This document shows, piece after piece, positions 50,035 to 58,088 of a stretch of DNA of 64,000 bases. Location of the stretch: positions 4,997,164 to 5,061,163 of the forward strand of contig NZ_CP037452.1 of NCBI RefSeq assembly GCF_007754425.1. The letters run 5' to 3'. Source of the stretch: Gimesia fumaroli (GTDB lineage: Bacteria > Planctomycetota > Planctomycetia > Planctomycetales > Planctomycetaceae). The notes under the pieces were generated by a model that was not told the DNA's origin, did not search any database, and was given only the letters and a program-made list of their open reading frames with translations. Position 1 is the first letter of the stretch. The number at the start of each line of letters is the position of its first letter. Both the position numbers and the translations under genes were made by a program.

Positions 50035-50531
50035 TCCGAGGCCCCTTCCGGAGTATTATTGTAAGAGCTGGCATCTCCAAACATATCGAGCACCTGCAGT
50101 CGGCTGGCAACAAGCCGTTGGGACAATGCCTTCGCGATCAGCCGCATGATCTGATAGCCAATGTCATGATCTTCTTCGCATAGCGCGCGTAATTTAGCGG
50201 CATCAATGGCAATCGTTTGCGTGTCATCTACCGCGGCGACTGTTGCCGTCATCTCCCCCTGTTGTAATACCGAGGACCAACCGACCAGATCCCCGGCTTC
50301 CAATGTCAGAACCGGAAGACAACCACGGGCGGGAATGCTCATGCAAATTTCAACGCGACCGCTACGGATAACATAAATGTCGTTATGCTCACAACCTTCC
50401 GTAAATATGGTGGCATTTTTAGGAAAATCCTGAGGACGCGAGATTTCAGCCAGTTTCTTCTGATCCTCTTCCGACAACCCTGCCGTGAATCGAAGTTCCT
50501 TTAAAATTTGCTGAAGCTGTTGAGTCTCCAT
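50031..50531 (-). CDS. Cyclic-nucleotide-binding-domain protein without DNA-binding domain
   Basis: 166 residues, first gene of the hydrogenase operon. A single cNMP-binding/double-stranded beta-helix domain at about residues 20-140 (FPKNATIFTEGCEHNDIYVIRSGRVEI, LEAGDLVGWSSVL) followed by one helix. The Crp/Fnr helix-turn-helix is absent and no iron-sulfur cysteine set is visible, so it probably modulates the hydrogenase by protein contact or senses a nucleotide, not DNA. GAGG precedes the ATG. Confidence 0.88.
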   Translation of the reverse strand: METQQLQQILKELRFTAGLSEEDQKKLAEISRPQDFPKNATIFTEGCEHNDIYVIRSGRVEICMSIPARGCLPVLTLEAGDLVGWSSVLQQGEMTATVAAVDDTQTIAIDAAKLRALCEEDHDIGYQIMRLIAKALSQRLVASRLQVLDMFGDASSYNNTPEGASE

Positions 50532-51141
50532 CGCAGCCTCTCATATTTGCAGAGTAGAAACGATACATCCAAGTCTCTCTCAAGTTTAACCTTCCGTTAC
50601 GGAACCGTCTATAGAAAGAACGCTTCCGTCTGCGAGCTTAGATTTCACAATCACGATCGCGATTTTACAGCGACTCTTTCGCTGTTCCAGAAATAAATAA
50701 TAAGCACGCTTTGCCACGTATGGGGGATCCCCCCATACTCAGTGAAGAAATTCATCTGATATCAAATCAGACTGATTGCCTGATGTAATATCTAGAAGGC
50801 GATTTTAAACTAGATTTTAAACTAATTGGGAATTCGTTTCGAATTGGCTCGTTTATCGGTCCGTTGAAGAAATCGCATTTGTGATGGAAGGAGTGATCGC
50901 TGTCATAATTTTCTCACATTTAAATAAGCAAATCATAAACAGGAAGTTTTTCCAGTTTTGTCTGCATCACTTATCTCAAACGACAAAACTCAACCCGCCT
51001 GATCGTAACTAATCACTCTCAAATTAATACGATCTACATTTTCTTTTCAGAGAACGATTTCTGTATAATAAAGGCAGGGATCAGATTTATCCGTTGAGTG
51101 TAACCCAACTTACTCAGAATTTCATGATCAAGGAGCGTTCG
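50532..51141. promoter_or_regulatory. Divergent control region of the hydrogenase operon and the baeRF gene
   Basis: About 610 bp with several unusual elements. At 50718-50738 there is a perfect inverted repeat with 9-bp arms (GTATGGGGG and its complement) around ATC, and no T-run. At 50801-50824 the 12-mer GATTTTAAACTA is repeated head to tail without mismatch. ACTCAGTGAA at 50737-50746 abuts the palindrome. A TATAAT at 51064-51069 faces the baeRF gene. These are candidate operators for the hydrogenase operon. Confidence 0.55.
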
Positions 51142-52302
51142 ATGAAGACCCTGTCGCATGATGAACTTAAACCTCTGTCCGAGTGGGAACAAGGCCCTTG
51201 TGTTTCGATCTATTTACCACGCCATCAAGCGGTCTCAGAACATGGGAAAGATGCAATTCAACTGCGCAATTTGCTTGATGAAGCAGAGGGTTTACTACAA
51301 CAACGTGGACTCGGGGCTGTAGAAACACGCAAGTTTCTTGAAGCAGGTAGACAGATTCAGAACGACGCAACATTCTGGGAACGTGGCCCGGCTCAGGGAC
51401 TCTGCCTTTTATTAGCGCCCGGGTTATCGCACCAATATGACCTAAATTACCAATGCCCGCAGATGCTGTCTGTCGAAGATGCTTTTTATGTCAGCCCCTT
51501 ATTTTACAAAGCGTTCGAAAACGATCACTTTCATTTACTGGCAATCTGCCCTAAATCGGTGCGGTTATTTCGACATCAAAACGGCGATTTTACTCAGCTC
51601 GAACTCCCGGACAATGTTCCGACAAACCTGGAAGACATTTCTGCTGAAACGCAATTTGAAGAATCCTTACAATATCACTCCACTTCTCCCGCTGGTCCGG
51701 GGGGTGAAAACGCGGGTATGCTGCATGGTCATGGTTTAACCAAAGAACAGAACGAAAAGCTGCTCTCTGACTTTTTTCAACTGCTGGCAAAACAACTGGA
51801 AAAGCACCTGGACAACGATGGTCCCCCATTGATTCTGGTCGCTGCAGAGAAACAACAAAGTCTGTTTCGAAAACATTATCAGTCGAAGAATCTTCTCTCA
51901 GACCGAATTCAGACTTCGCCTGACCGCCTCGGCGATCAGGAACTATTAGAGTTAGCCTTACCACTGGTAAATCAGTTTTCCAAAGAGTCCTTGCATAAAG
52001 CAGTCAAGCAATACCGCAAGCATTTAGGTACTGAGCGGATCTCACATCAGCTGGAAGAGATTCTGCAAGCAGCCGGTGCAGGCCGAATCGAATCGCTGTT
52101 TTCCCCTCTCGGTAAAGAACTCTGGGGGAAAGTGCCCAATGATGGTGAATTAGTAAAAACACATTCTCAGCCCGAAGCAGAAGACACGGCGTTACTGAAT
52201 TGTGCAGTCCGACATACCTACAGACATGGTGGCACCCCCTATATTATTAATAACGAGGATATGCCGGAAGACCAACCATTGCTTGCTTATTTTCGTTGGT
52301 AA
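51142..52302 (+). CDS. baeRF-family (bacterial archaeo-eukaryotic release-factor-like) protein
   Basis: 386 residues from an ATG with AAGGAG 7 nt upstream; upstream ATGs at 51124 and others are weaker. The N-terminal VSIYLPRHQAVSEHGKDAIQLRNLLDEAEGLL, GLCLLLAPG and the C-terminal GGTPYIINNEDMPEDQPLLAYFRW tail are features I associate with the baeRF families, divergent relatives of eRF1/Pelota. Their role is thought to be ribosome rescue or stress response but is not established. Neighbouring hydrogenase and response-regulator genes suggest a stress function. Confidence 0.75.
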   Translation: MKTLSHDELKPLSEWEQGPCVSIYLPRHQAVSEHGKDAIQLRNLLDEAEGLLQQRGLGAVETRKFLEAGRQIQNDATFWERGPAQGLCLLLAPGLSHQYDLNYQCPQMLSVEDAFYVSPLFYKAFENDHFHLLAICPKSVRLFRHQNGDFTQLELPDNVPTNLEDISAETQFEESLQYHSTSPAGPGGENAGMLHGHGLTKEQNEKLLSDFFQLLAKQLEKHLDNDGPPLILVAAEKQQSLFRKHYQSKNLLSDRIQTSPDRLGDQELLELALPLVNQFSKESLHKAVKQYRKHLGTERISHQLEEILQAAGAGRIESLFSPLGKELWGKVPNDGELVKTHSQPEAEDTALLNCAVRHTYRHGGTPYIINNEDMPEDQPLLAYFRW

Positions 52303-52429
52303 GAGATATAACTTCGATCGTGTCGAAAACATTTGCATGACAGAGTTCTCTCATTCGAATAGAACGGATACAATCGCAATCTTTTACACAACATAACCTA
52401 TTCTCTATCTTGCATTATCAGGGCCTGTG

Positions 52430-53110
52430 ATGGAAGAACCGAAGAGAGACCAGACCGATTGTTTGAAGACCCGAATCATGATCGTGGATGACCATCCGAT
52501 TGTGCGCGAGGGGTACGTCCGTCTTATCGAACGGCGAAAGGACTTACAAACTTGCGCACAGGCAGGAAGTAAAGCCGAAGCCATCCAGCTGATTATGCAG
52601 AACCCACCGGATCTTATCATTGTCGATATCTCGCTCACAGATGGCAGTGGTCTGGAATTGATTAAAGATATCAAAGCACAATTTCAGGAAATCAGAATTC
52701 TGGCGGTCTCGATGCATGATGAATCTCTGTTTGCCGAACGATCCATTCGCGCGGGAGCCCTCGGATTTGTAAATAAACAACAGGCTCCCGAGCAACTCAT
52801 CAAAGCAATCGACCAGGTCATCCAGGGAAAAGTTTATCTTAGCCCGGAGGTGACCGAGCGCATGATCTGCCGTTCGATTGGTTCCGATAATTATTCGGCC
52901 CAGTCCCCGATCGAAAGCCTCTCTGACCGGGAGCTGGAAGTTTTCGAACAAATCGGCCATGGTGAAACCACTCGCCAAATAGCTAATAAGCTGAACCTCA
53001 GTTCCAAGACCATCGAAACCTACCGGGAAAATATCAAACACAAACTCAACCTGGCAAATGCCACCGAGTTAACCGGACATGCGATCCAGTGGGTCCTGGA
53101 AAACAAGTAA
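52430..53110 (+). CDS. NarL/LuxR-type response regulator
   Basis: 226 residues. Receiver domain (about 8-125) with MIVDDHPIVREGYV, phosphorylatable Asp in LIIVDISLTDG and the conserved Lys in FVNKQQAPEQL; LuxR-type DNA-binding domain (about 160-220) with LSDRELEVFEQIGHGETTRQIANKL and SSKTIETYRENIKHKLN. No histidine kinase is adjacent, so it is an orphan here. Topology is that of DosR/NarL. It is a candidate regulator of the surrounding redox/stress genes. Confidence 0.93.
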   Translation: MEEPKRDQTDCLKTRIMIVDDHPIVREGYVRLIERRKDLQTCAQAGSKAEAIQLIMQNPPDLIIVDISLTDGSGLELIKDIKAQFQEIRILAVSMHDESLFAERSIRAGALGFVNKQQAPEQLIKAIDQVIQGKVYLSPEVTERMICRSIGSDNYSAQSPIESLSDRELEVFEQIGHGETTRQIANKLNLSSKTIETYRENIKHKLNLANATELTGHAIQWVLENK

Positions 53111-53160
53111 TCCTTGCTCGCTTCGAATCTCGAATCATCCTTCAGGCTATAAATTCATAA

Positions 53161-53199
53161 AATGGTGCGCCACAACACACCCTTGTGTGACACACCATT
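53161..53199. terminator. Imperfect hairpin between convergent genes
   Basis: AATGGTG at 53161-53167 pairs with CACCATT at 53193-53199; inside, CACA and TGTG segments extend the stem imperfectly around CCC. It lies between the response-regulator and hsp20 stops, so a factor-independent or partial terminator is possible, but no T-run follows on either strand. Confidence 0.4.
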
Positions 53200-53234
53200 C
53201 CCGCGCTCTGTGAGTTCACTCTACTTCATGCATG

Positions 53235-53783
53235 CTATTTGGCTTTAGGCTTCACAGAAATTTTATGAGGTTTCACAGCTTCGCATTTGGGGAGACTCAC
53301 AGTCAGGACGCCATTTTCACAGGAGGCCTGAACCTGATTTTCGTTGACATCACAAGGCAACGTCACGGCACGGGAAAAGCTGCCTGAGTGCCGTTCGATA
53401 CGATGAAATGTCTTACTTTTCTCTTCGGTTTCTTCTTTTCGTTCGCCGCTGATCCGCAATTGATTCCCGGCGACTTCAACTTCAATTTCCTCCGGTTTGA
53501 TCCCCGGAACATCCAACCGAACTTCAATCGCATCATCGGTTTCGGACATATCCAGTGAAGCATCAAACCCCTGGGTTAACCAGCCACTGCTCCAGTCATC
53601 TGAAAAGCGGTTAATCAGACTATCCATCTCATCTCGTAGAGACCAGAAAGGAGCACGCCCGAACAAGGAGTTCAGCTCCTGAGAAAAACGTGACAGCGGT
53701 GCTTTTTTACGTGCGACTTGAGATAATTCAGCAGGAGCCGTTTTTTCTTTTACCTTAGTCATTGTCGAAGCCATTTTCGTCAT
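53235..53783 (-). CDS. Hsp20/alpha-crystallin small heat-shock protein
   Basis: 182 residues. The alpha-crystallin domain spans about 75-170 (EVRLDVPGIKPEEIEVEVAG, FSRAVTLPCDVNENQVQASC) and includes the diagnostic ASCENGVLTVSLPK; the C-terminal ISV is the I-x-I/V anchor. The N-terminal arm is longer and basic. ATP-independent holdase. Three Met codons lie near the start; the first is used. No CIRCE or ROSE-like element seen upstream. Confidence 0.94.
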   Translation of the reverse strand: MTKMASTMTKVKEKTAPAELSQVARKKAPLSRFSQELNSLFGRAPFWSLRDEMDSLINRFSDDWSSGWLTQGFDASLDMSETDDAIEVRLDVPGIKPEEIEVEVAGNQLRISGERKEETEEKSKTFHRIERHSGSFSRAVTLPCDVNENQVQASCENGVLTVSLPKCEAVKPHKISVKPKAK

Positions 53784-53965
53784 CCTTACTATAAATATTT
53801 TGAACTGAAAACCTCTGCAGAACTGCAGCTGTTACGCAGAAACATAATGTTGTCATTTGTCAGATAAATCTGTCGCTGCAATACGACAAAGACAACTTGA
53901 CCGAGTGTTCTCCTCTCTCGAATTCCCCCTCGAATGATGGGAGCCGACCCGGGAAAACAAGCAGT

Positions 53966-54217
53966 TTAAAAGCAGCCTTTACTGATATGATCCGCCAGAA
54001 TTTCCTTCATGCGGCTAATATTATCTTCTTCCTGTGCTTTGATATCTTCCCAGAACTTCTCCAACTCGGAATGACCTTGTGCATTGGCAATGTATTGATC
54101 ACATCTCCAGAGAGAGTCCAGTCGCTTGCTTAACTCATGAACCATATCGTGATCATGATCTGCACAGCCTTTGGTTTCGCCAATGTGTTCCATCTGTCGT
54201 TCGGCTACTAATGTCAT
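53966..54217 (-). CDS. Small helical protein of unknown function
   Basis: 83 residues, AAAGGGA before the ATG. Hydrophilic and mostly helical with an N-terminal CADHDHDMVHEL segment (Cys plus three His) and a C-terminal Cys. The His/Asp/Glu pattern suggests metal binding, possibly a short ferritin-like or hemerythrin-like helix pair. Lies between hsp20 and a divergent CBS gene, in the stress-gene group. Family not recognised. Confidence 0.68.
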   Translation of the reverse strand: MTLVAERQMEHIGETKGCADHDHDMVHELSKRLDSLWRCDQYIANAQGHSELEKFWEDIKAQEEDNISRMKEILADHISKGCF

Positions 54218-54498
54218 CGCAAATCCCTTTCTTTAGATCTCTGGAAGTTGAAGTAATTCGACATACTCCTTTGATTCCATAAAATACCGTTTCCAGCGAG
54301 GAATAAAATCAGGAATAGAGCTAAACCTGGCTAGGGAATTCCCCCAATAAACCATACGGTTCATCTACCACCCTTCATGTATTTACACAGTGAAATCAGA
54401 AAGGTATGTTGAGAGTAGATTTAAGGTTGTGCCAGATTTTCTTGCGTTTTACTCTCTTGAAGATCACGAGAAACATGAATTCTTTTAAGGAGCTCATC

Positions 54499-54942
54499 AT
54501 GACCGTAGGGCGAATTTGCACCAGAGACACCGACTTAGTCGACGCTGATGAATCAGTCCAGGTGGCAGCGGAACGAATGAATGCACGGAATGTGGGAACG
54601 CTGATTGTACTGGATCAGGATTCACATCCGGTCGGCTTGATTACCGACCGTGACGTGGCTTTACGAATCGTAGGTAAAGGCCGCGATCCAATTCAAACAC
54701 TGGTCGGCGAGATCATGACCCAATTCCCTTATAATGCCAGCGAAGAGACAACCATAGAAACAGCGCTTTCAAAAATGCGATCGGGCGGCTTTCGTCGATT
54801 GCCAGTTGTCGATGCAGAAGGAAAACTGAGCGGGGTCATCTCGCTCGATGACATTCTTGAGTTGCTCTGTTCTGAATTTACCGAAATCGGTAATCTCATC
54901 CGAAAAGAAAGTCCAAAGAGTCTGGCGCATCCTCAAAGCTAG
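54499..54942 (+). CDS. CBS-domain protein (hypoxic-response-protein-like)
   Basis: 147 residues from the ATG preceded by AAGGAG; two ATG/alternative starts upstream add up to 31 residues and are not favoured. Two CBS motifs (about 5-60 and 70-130): DADESVQVAAERMNARNVGTLIVL, GLITDRDVALR and FRRLPVVDAEGKLSGVISLDDIL. The compact two-CBS form resembles Hrp1-type proteins of hypoxia regulons. CACAGTGAAATCA at 54386-54398 lies about 100 bp upstream. Confidence 0.9.
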   Translation: MTVGRICTRDTDLVDADESVQVAAERMNARNVGTLIVLDQDSHPVGLITDRDVALRIVGKGRDPIQTLVGEIMTQFPYNASEETTIETALSKMRSGGFRRLPVVDAEGKLSGVISLDDILELLCSEFTEIGNLIRKESPKSLAHPQS

Positions 54943-54964
54943 TACGACGAAAGACCGAGATAAC

Positions 54965-55639
54965 ATGACCGAATCAACTTCGAACCAGGATAGGAATCTG
55001 TGGGAAGCGGCGCGACAAAAAATGGTCGAAAACCATCTTCGATTTCGAGGCATCCGTGATCCTCGTGTTCTGGAGGCCATGAGCCGCGTCCCGCGAGAGG
55101 AATTTGTTTCTCCCGAACAGAAACAGTATGCCTATAGCGATTGTGCCCTCCCCATTGATTGCGGCCAGACAATTTCTCAGCCATATACCGTCGCTTATAT
55201 GTGTGAAGCGGCTCAATTAACGGGGGATGAAACAGTATTAGAAGTAGGTACTGGCTCTGGATATGGGGCGGCCGTTTTATCACTGCTGACCCGCGAAGTT
55301 CATACGATTGAACGCATCCCGGAATTAGTGACGATAGCGCGCGAACGTCTCACACGCCTGGGCTTTTCGAACGTACACGTCTACACTGCCGACGGAACAT
55401 TGGGAGTTCCCGAAGTGGCTCCCTTTGACGCCATCATCGTCACTGCCGGAGCAGAAACTCTACCGGAGCCTTACACCGAACAACTTAAGAACGGAGGTAG
55501 AATCATTATTCCCATCGGATCAGAAACGATGGGACAAACCATGTATCGATACACGATGATCAAAGGAAAATTATCCCAGGAAAATCTGGGAGCGTTCGCC
55601 TTTGTTCCCTTGATCGGAGAATTTGGCTGGTCCCGATAA
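54965..55639 (+). CDS. pcm: Protein-L-isoaspartate O-methyltransferase
   Basis: Repairs isoaspartyl residues in aged proteins with S-adenosylmethionine. 224 residues from the ATG at 54965; the frame is open upstream but overlaps the CBS gene. Conserved SQPYTVAYMCEAAQL, SAM-binding VLEVGTGSGYGAAVLS and VTAGAETLPEPY motifs are intact. 22 bp after the CBS gene, so co-transcribed; next to a gene for SAM synthesis on the opposite strand. Confidence 0.95.
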   Translation: MTESTSNQDRNLWEAARQKMVENHLRFRGIRDPRVLEAMSRVPREEFVSPEQKQYAYSDCALPIDCGQTISQPYTVAYMCEAAQLTGDETVLEVGTGSGYGAAVLSLLTREVHTIERIPELVTIARERLTRLGFSNVHVYTADGTLGVPEVAPFDAIIVTAGAETLPEPYTEQLKNGGRIIIPIGSETMGQTMYRYTMIKGKLSQENLGAFAFVPLIGEFGWSR

Positions 55640-55649
55640 TACTGTCTGC

Positions 55650-56855
55650 TTAGTAAACGCTGAACTCTCCCCGCGAAAGCCTCAAAACAAAGTCGTCCAT
55701 CCCCGCCAGCTCTTTCTGTACGATCTCCTGAATCGCAGGCTCGATGTCTGACAGACTGGTATTCGCGGTCAATACCACTTCCACGCTTATCATCCAGGGA
55801 TCACTGATTTCTCTTCCGATCTGACTACAGAGCCTGACGCAGACCTCTTTCACGGGCGGGATGGAATTGTAGATCTGGTCTGCCAGATAGTGGCTCAAGA
55901 CATTATAGATCTTCCCGACGTGGCTGACCGGATTCTTACCCGCGGCTGCTTCCGTACTCATGGGACGATTCAAGGTAATTAAACCATTCACCCGATTTCC
56001 ACGCCCAACCTGCCCCCCATCGGCCCCCTCTGCTGAAGTCCCCAACACAGTCAGATACATCCCTCCTGAGCCACGCTCCGGATCGTCGAGTGTATTGATT
56101 TCGAGTTGAACTTGATCCAGTTCCTTCAATTGAGGCTCTAAAAAATGAGTCAGTTCCTGTTGCAATTCCTGCTTCCGCTCGAAATACTGCTTTGCCTCTT
56201 TGAAATGGTAATCGACCATCGCCACAGCAACGGTCAGATGCAAACTCCGATCGCGGCGTACCCCCATGACTTTGACATCTTCCCCCGTATCCGGAAATTC
56301 TATTTTGAATTCATCGGAATTAATCCGCCGTTCCGTCGCCAATACCAGTTGTTCGGTCTCTGACAAAGGGGCATAGCCTACCGCAGCAGATGTATCATTA
56401 GCAGAAAGTGATCTCCGGGCAAAGATATCTGTCAATTCCGGGGAACCGGCCTTCAATTCATTTTGAAAGATCAGATGTTTCTCTGGATTCACAAGTCGCA
56501 AATTGTCTTTGAGCCATCTCTTTGCGCTGGAAATCGCGATCTGGTCTGTCGAAATCCGGTAGCCGTCGCATTCTGCGGTGGCGCGATCCCCAATCACCAG
56601 ACGCATCGGTTCATTCACAATTCCCCCGCCCAGAGCAGGAGTTGTCTGGCCGGCTACCAGTAACCCTTTATCAATATTGTGATGTAACACACGACCGATC
56701 ATTTCAAAATAGGCCTGAGCTAAATCGATCGAAATCGACTCAGCAATCCCGTCGCAAATCGTATCCGGATGACCGATACCTTTGCGCTCCACAAATTCGG
56801 TCTGTCGCTCTGCTGTCGCTACGGTTCCCAACAGAGCCAGATTAAAGTTTTGCAT
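55650..56855 (-). CDS. Archaeal-type S-adenosylmethionine synthetase
   Basis: Makes SAM from methionine and ATP. 401 residues from the ATG at 56855 (AGGAAAAG upstream). The sequence follows the archaeal MAT family: VERKGIGHPDTICDGIAE near the N-terminus, GLLVAGQTTPALGGG, and a middle GSGGMYLTVLGTSAEGADGGQVGRGN. This family shares little sequence with bacterial MetK and is found sporadically in bacteria. It supplies the cofactor used by the adjacent pcm. Horizontal origin is an inference. Confidence 0.92.
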   Translation of the reverse strand: MQNFNLALLGTVATAERQTEFVERKGIGHPDTICDGIAESISIDLAQAYFEMIGRVLHHNIDKGLLVAGQTTPALGGGIVNEPMRLVIGDRATAECDGYRISTDQIAISSAKRWLKDNLRLVNPEKHLIFQNELKAGSPELTDIFARRSLSANDTSAAVGYAPLSETEQLVLATERRINSDEFKIEFPDTGEDVKVMGVRRDRSLHLTVAVAMVDYHFKEAKQYFERKQELQQELTHFLEPQLKELDQVQLEINTLDDPERGSGGMYLTVLGTSAEGADGGQVGRGNRVNGLITLNRPMSTEAAAGKNPVSHVGKIYNVLSHYLADQIYNSIPPVKEVCVRLCSQIGREISDPWMISVEVVLTANTSLSDIEPAIQEIVQKELAGMDDFVLRLSRGEFSVY

Positions 56856-56912
56856 CGACGTACTCTTTTCCTGATGTTTCCCGGAATTCAATCCGACTGC
56901 TTCGAAAAGCGC

Positions 56913-57848
56913 TTATTTATTATTTTTAAACAGATCCAGAAAGCGATCTTCATAGTCTTTGAACAGATCCAGTCGATCCAGCTCCTGTTTCAGTTCATAG
57001 GCTTTAGAACGGTCCTGTTCTGCCTGGGCAAACAAGTCCTCAATATTTTGTTCTTCCTCGGGGGTCAGCTTTAGTTCTTCCGGCGGCTCGGGCTGATATG
57101 CTTCTTCATAAGATTCTGGTTGCTGTTCCCCCATAGACTGTTCAACATGCGACAGCAATTCGCCCAGCCGCTGCTCCATCGCTTTTCCCTGCTCGGCCAG
57201 CTCTGTTGTATCGATCTCAATTCCGGAAAGCAATTTGAATGTCTCCAGAACTGCCAATGACGCTTTGGGAAACGGAAGCTGAGAAAAGATATGCGGCATT
57301 TCGCCTAAAAGACAGGCCCCTTTGAGATCCTTCTCGGCGGCCGCCCCCAACAGGATCCCATTTAAGCCACTGATGTTTCCCTCTTCCAGAATATTCAAGT
57401 CCCACCGCTTTAAATCATCCAGGCTCTCGACATCGGTGACGGCACCAAACACGCGTGATTCATGCTCGGGATGCATGGCTGTTGCCATCGCAGCAAAAGT
57501 GATCACACGTTGTATCCCAAGATCTTGTGCATAAGCAATCAGTTTCTGACAGTAGTTATACTTGCCAAATTGGGGCTGCGCCTCGCCGATCAACACGACC
57601 AGATCGTGTTTTCCTTGAGGATCCTTCCAGAGAAAAAAACGGCTGCGCGGGCGCACCCCCGCGCGAATCAGGCCACGCTGCACTTCTACATGATCAACAT
57701 CAAATAATTCGGGCGGTGAATACTCCGAGAGAAGCTCCATTCCCAACTTTGCCATCAGGTAATAACCGGCGGACAAACCAACGTTCCCCATTCCCGGCCA
57801 GACTGCAATTAACCAGGGATCTGACAATTCTTCGACACCGTCTATCAT
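56913..57848 (-). CDS. PAC2-family (proteasome assembly chaperone-like) protein
   Basis: 311 residues; GGGAGG before the ATG. The PAC2 fold is recognisable from IAVWPGMGNVGLSAGYYL, VVLIGEAQPQFGKYNYCQ, VITFAAMATAMHP, ISGLNGILLGAAAEKDLKGACLLGEMP. The C-terminal ~90 residues are a Glu/Gln-rich coiled coil. Such proteins are common in archaea and actinobacteria; the bacterial role is not known. It precedes the archaeal-type MAT gene by 57 bp and is probably in one operon with it. CACTCAGTGAAAT lies 136 bp upstream. Confidence 0.85.
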   Translation of the reverse strand: MIDGVEELSDPWLIAVWPGMGNVGLSAGYYLMAKLGMELLSEYSPPELFDVDHVEVQRGLIRAGVRPRSRFFLWKDPQGKHDLVVLIGEAQPQFGKYNYCQKLIAYAQDLGIQRVITFAAMATAMHPEHESRVFGAVTDVESLDDLKRWDLNILEEGNISGLNGILLGAAAEKDLKGACLLGEMPHIFSQLPFPKASLAVLETFKLLSGIEIDTTELAEQGKAMEQRLGELLSHVEQSMGEQQPESYEEAYQPEPPEELKLTPEEEQNIEDLFAQAEQDRSKAYELKQELDRLDLFKDYEDRFLDLFKNNK

Positions 57849-58088
57849 GGTACTTACCTCCCGAATTGTGTTGTTGAATCTTCATTGCGCAATCTGTTAT
57901 GACTTCTGAAAAGCAAAAGAACAATAACTCCATTTAATAAATTCTGAGAACATCCAAACAAGCACAGCTTGCCTCAGTATTATCACTCAGTGAAATCAAA
58001 AAACTATCGGGATACTCCTGATACCGCGTAAATGAGTCAATCTGAGTCATCGTGTTTTGAGGTCGCTTCCCACAAATCAGCTCCTGCG

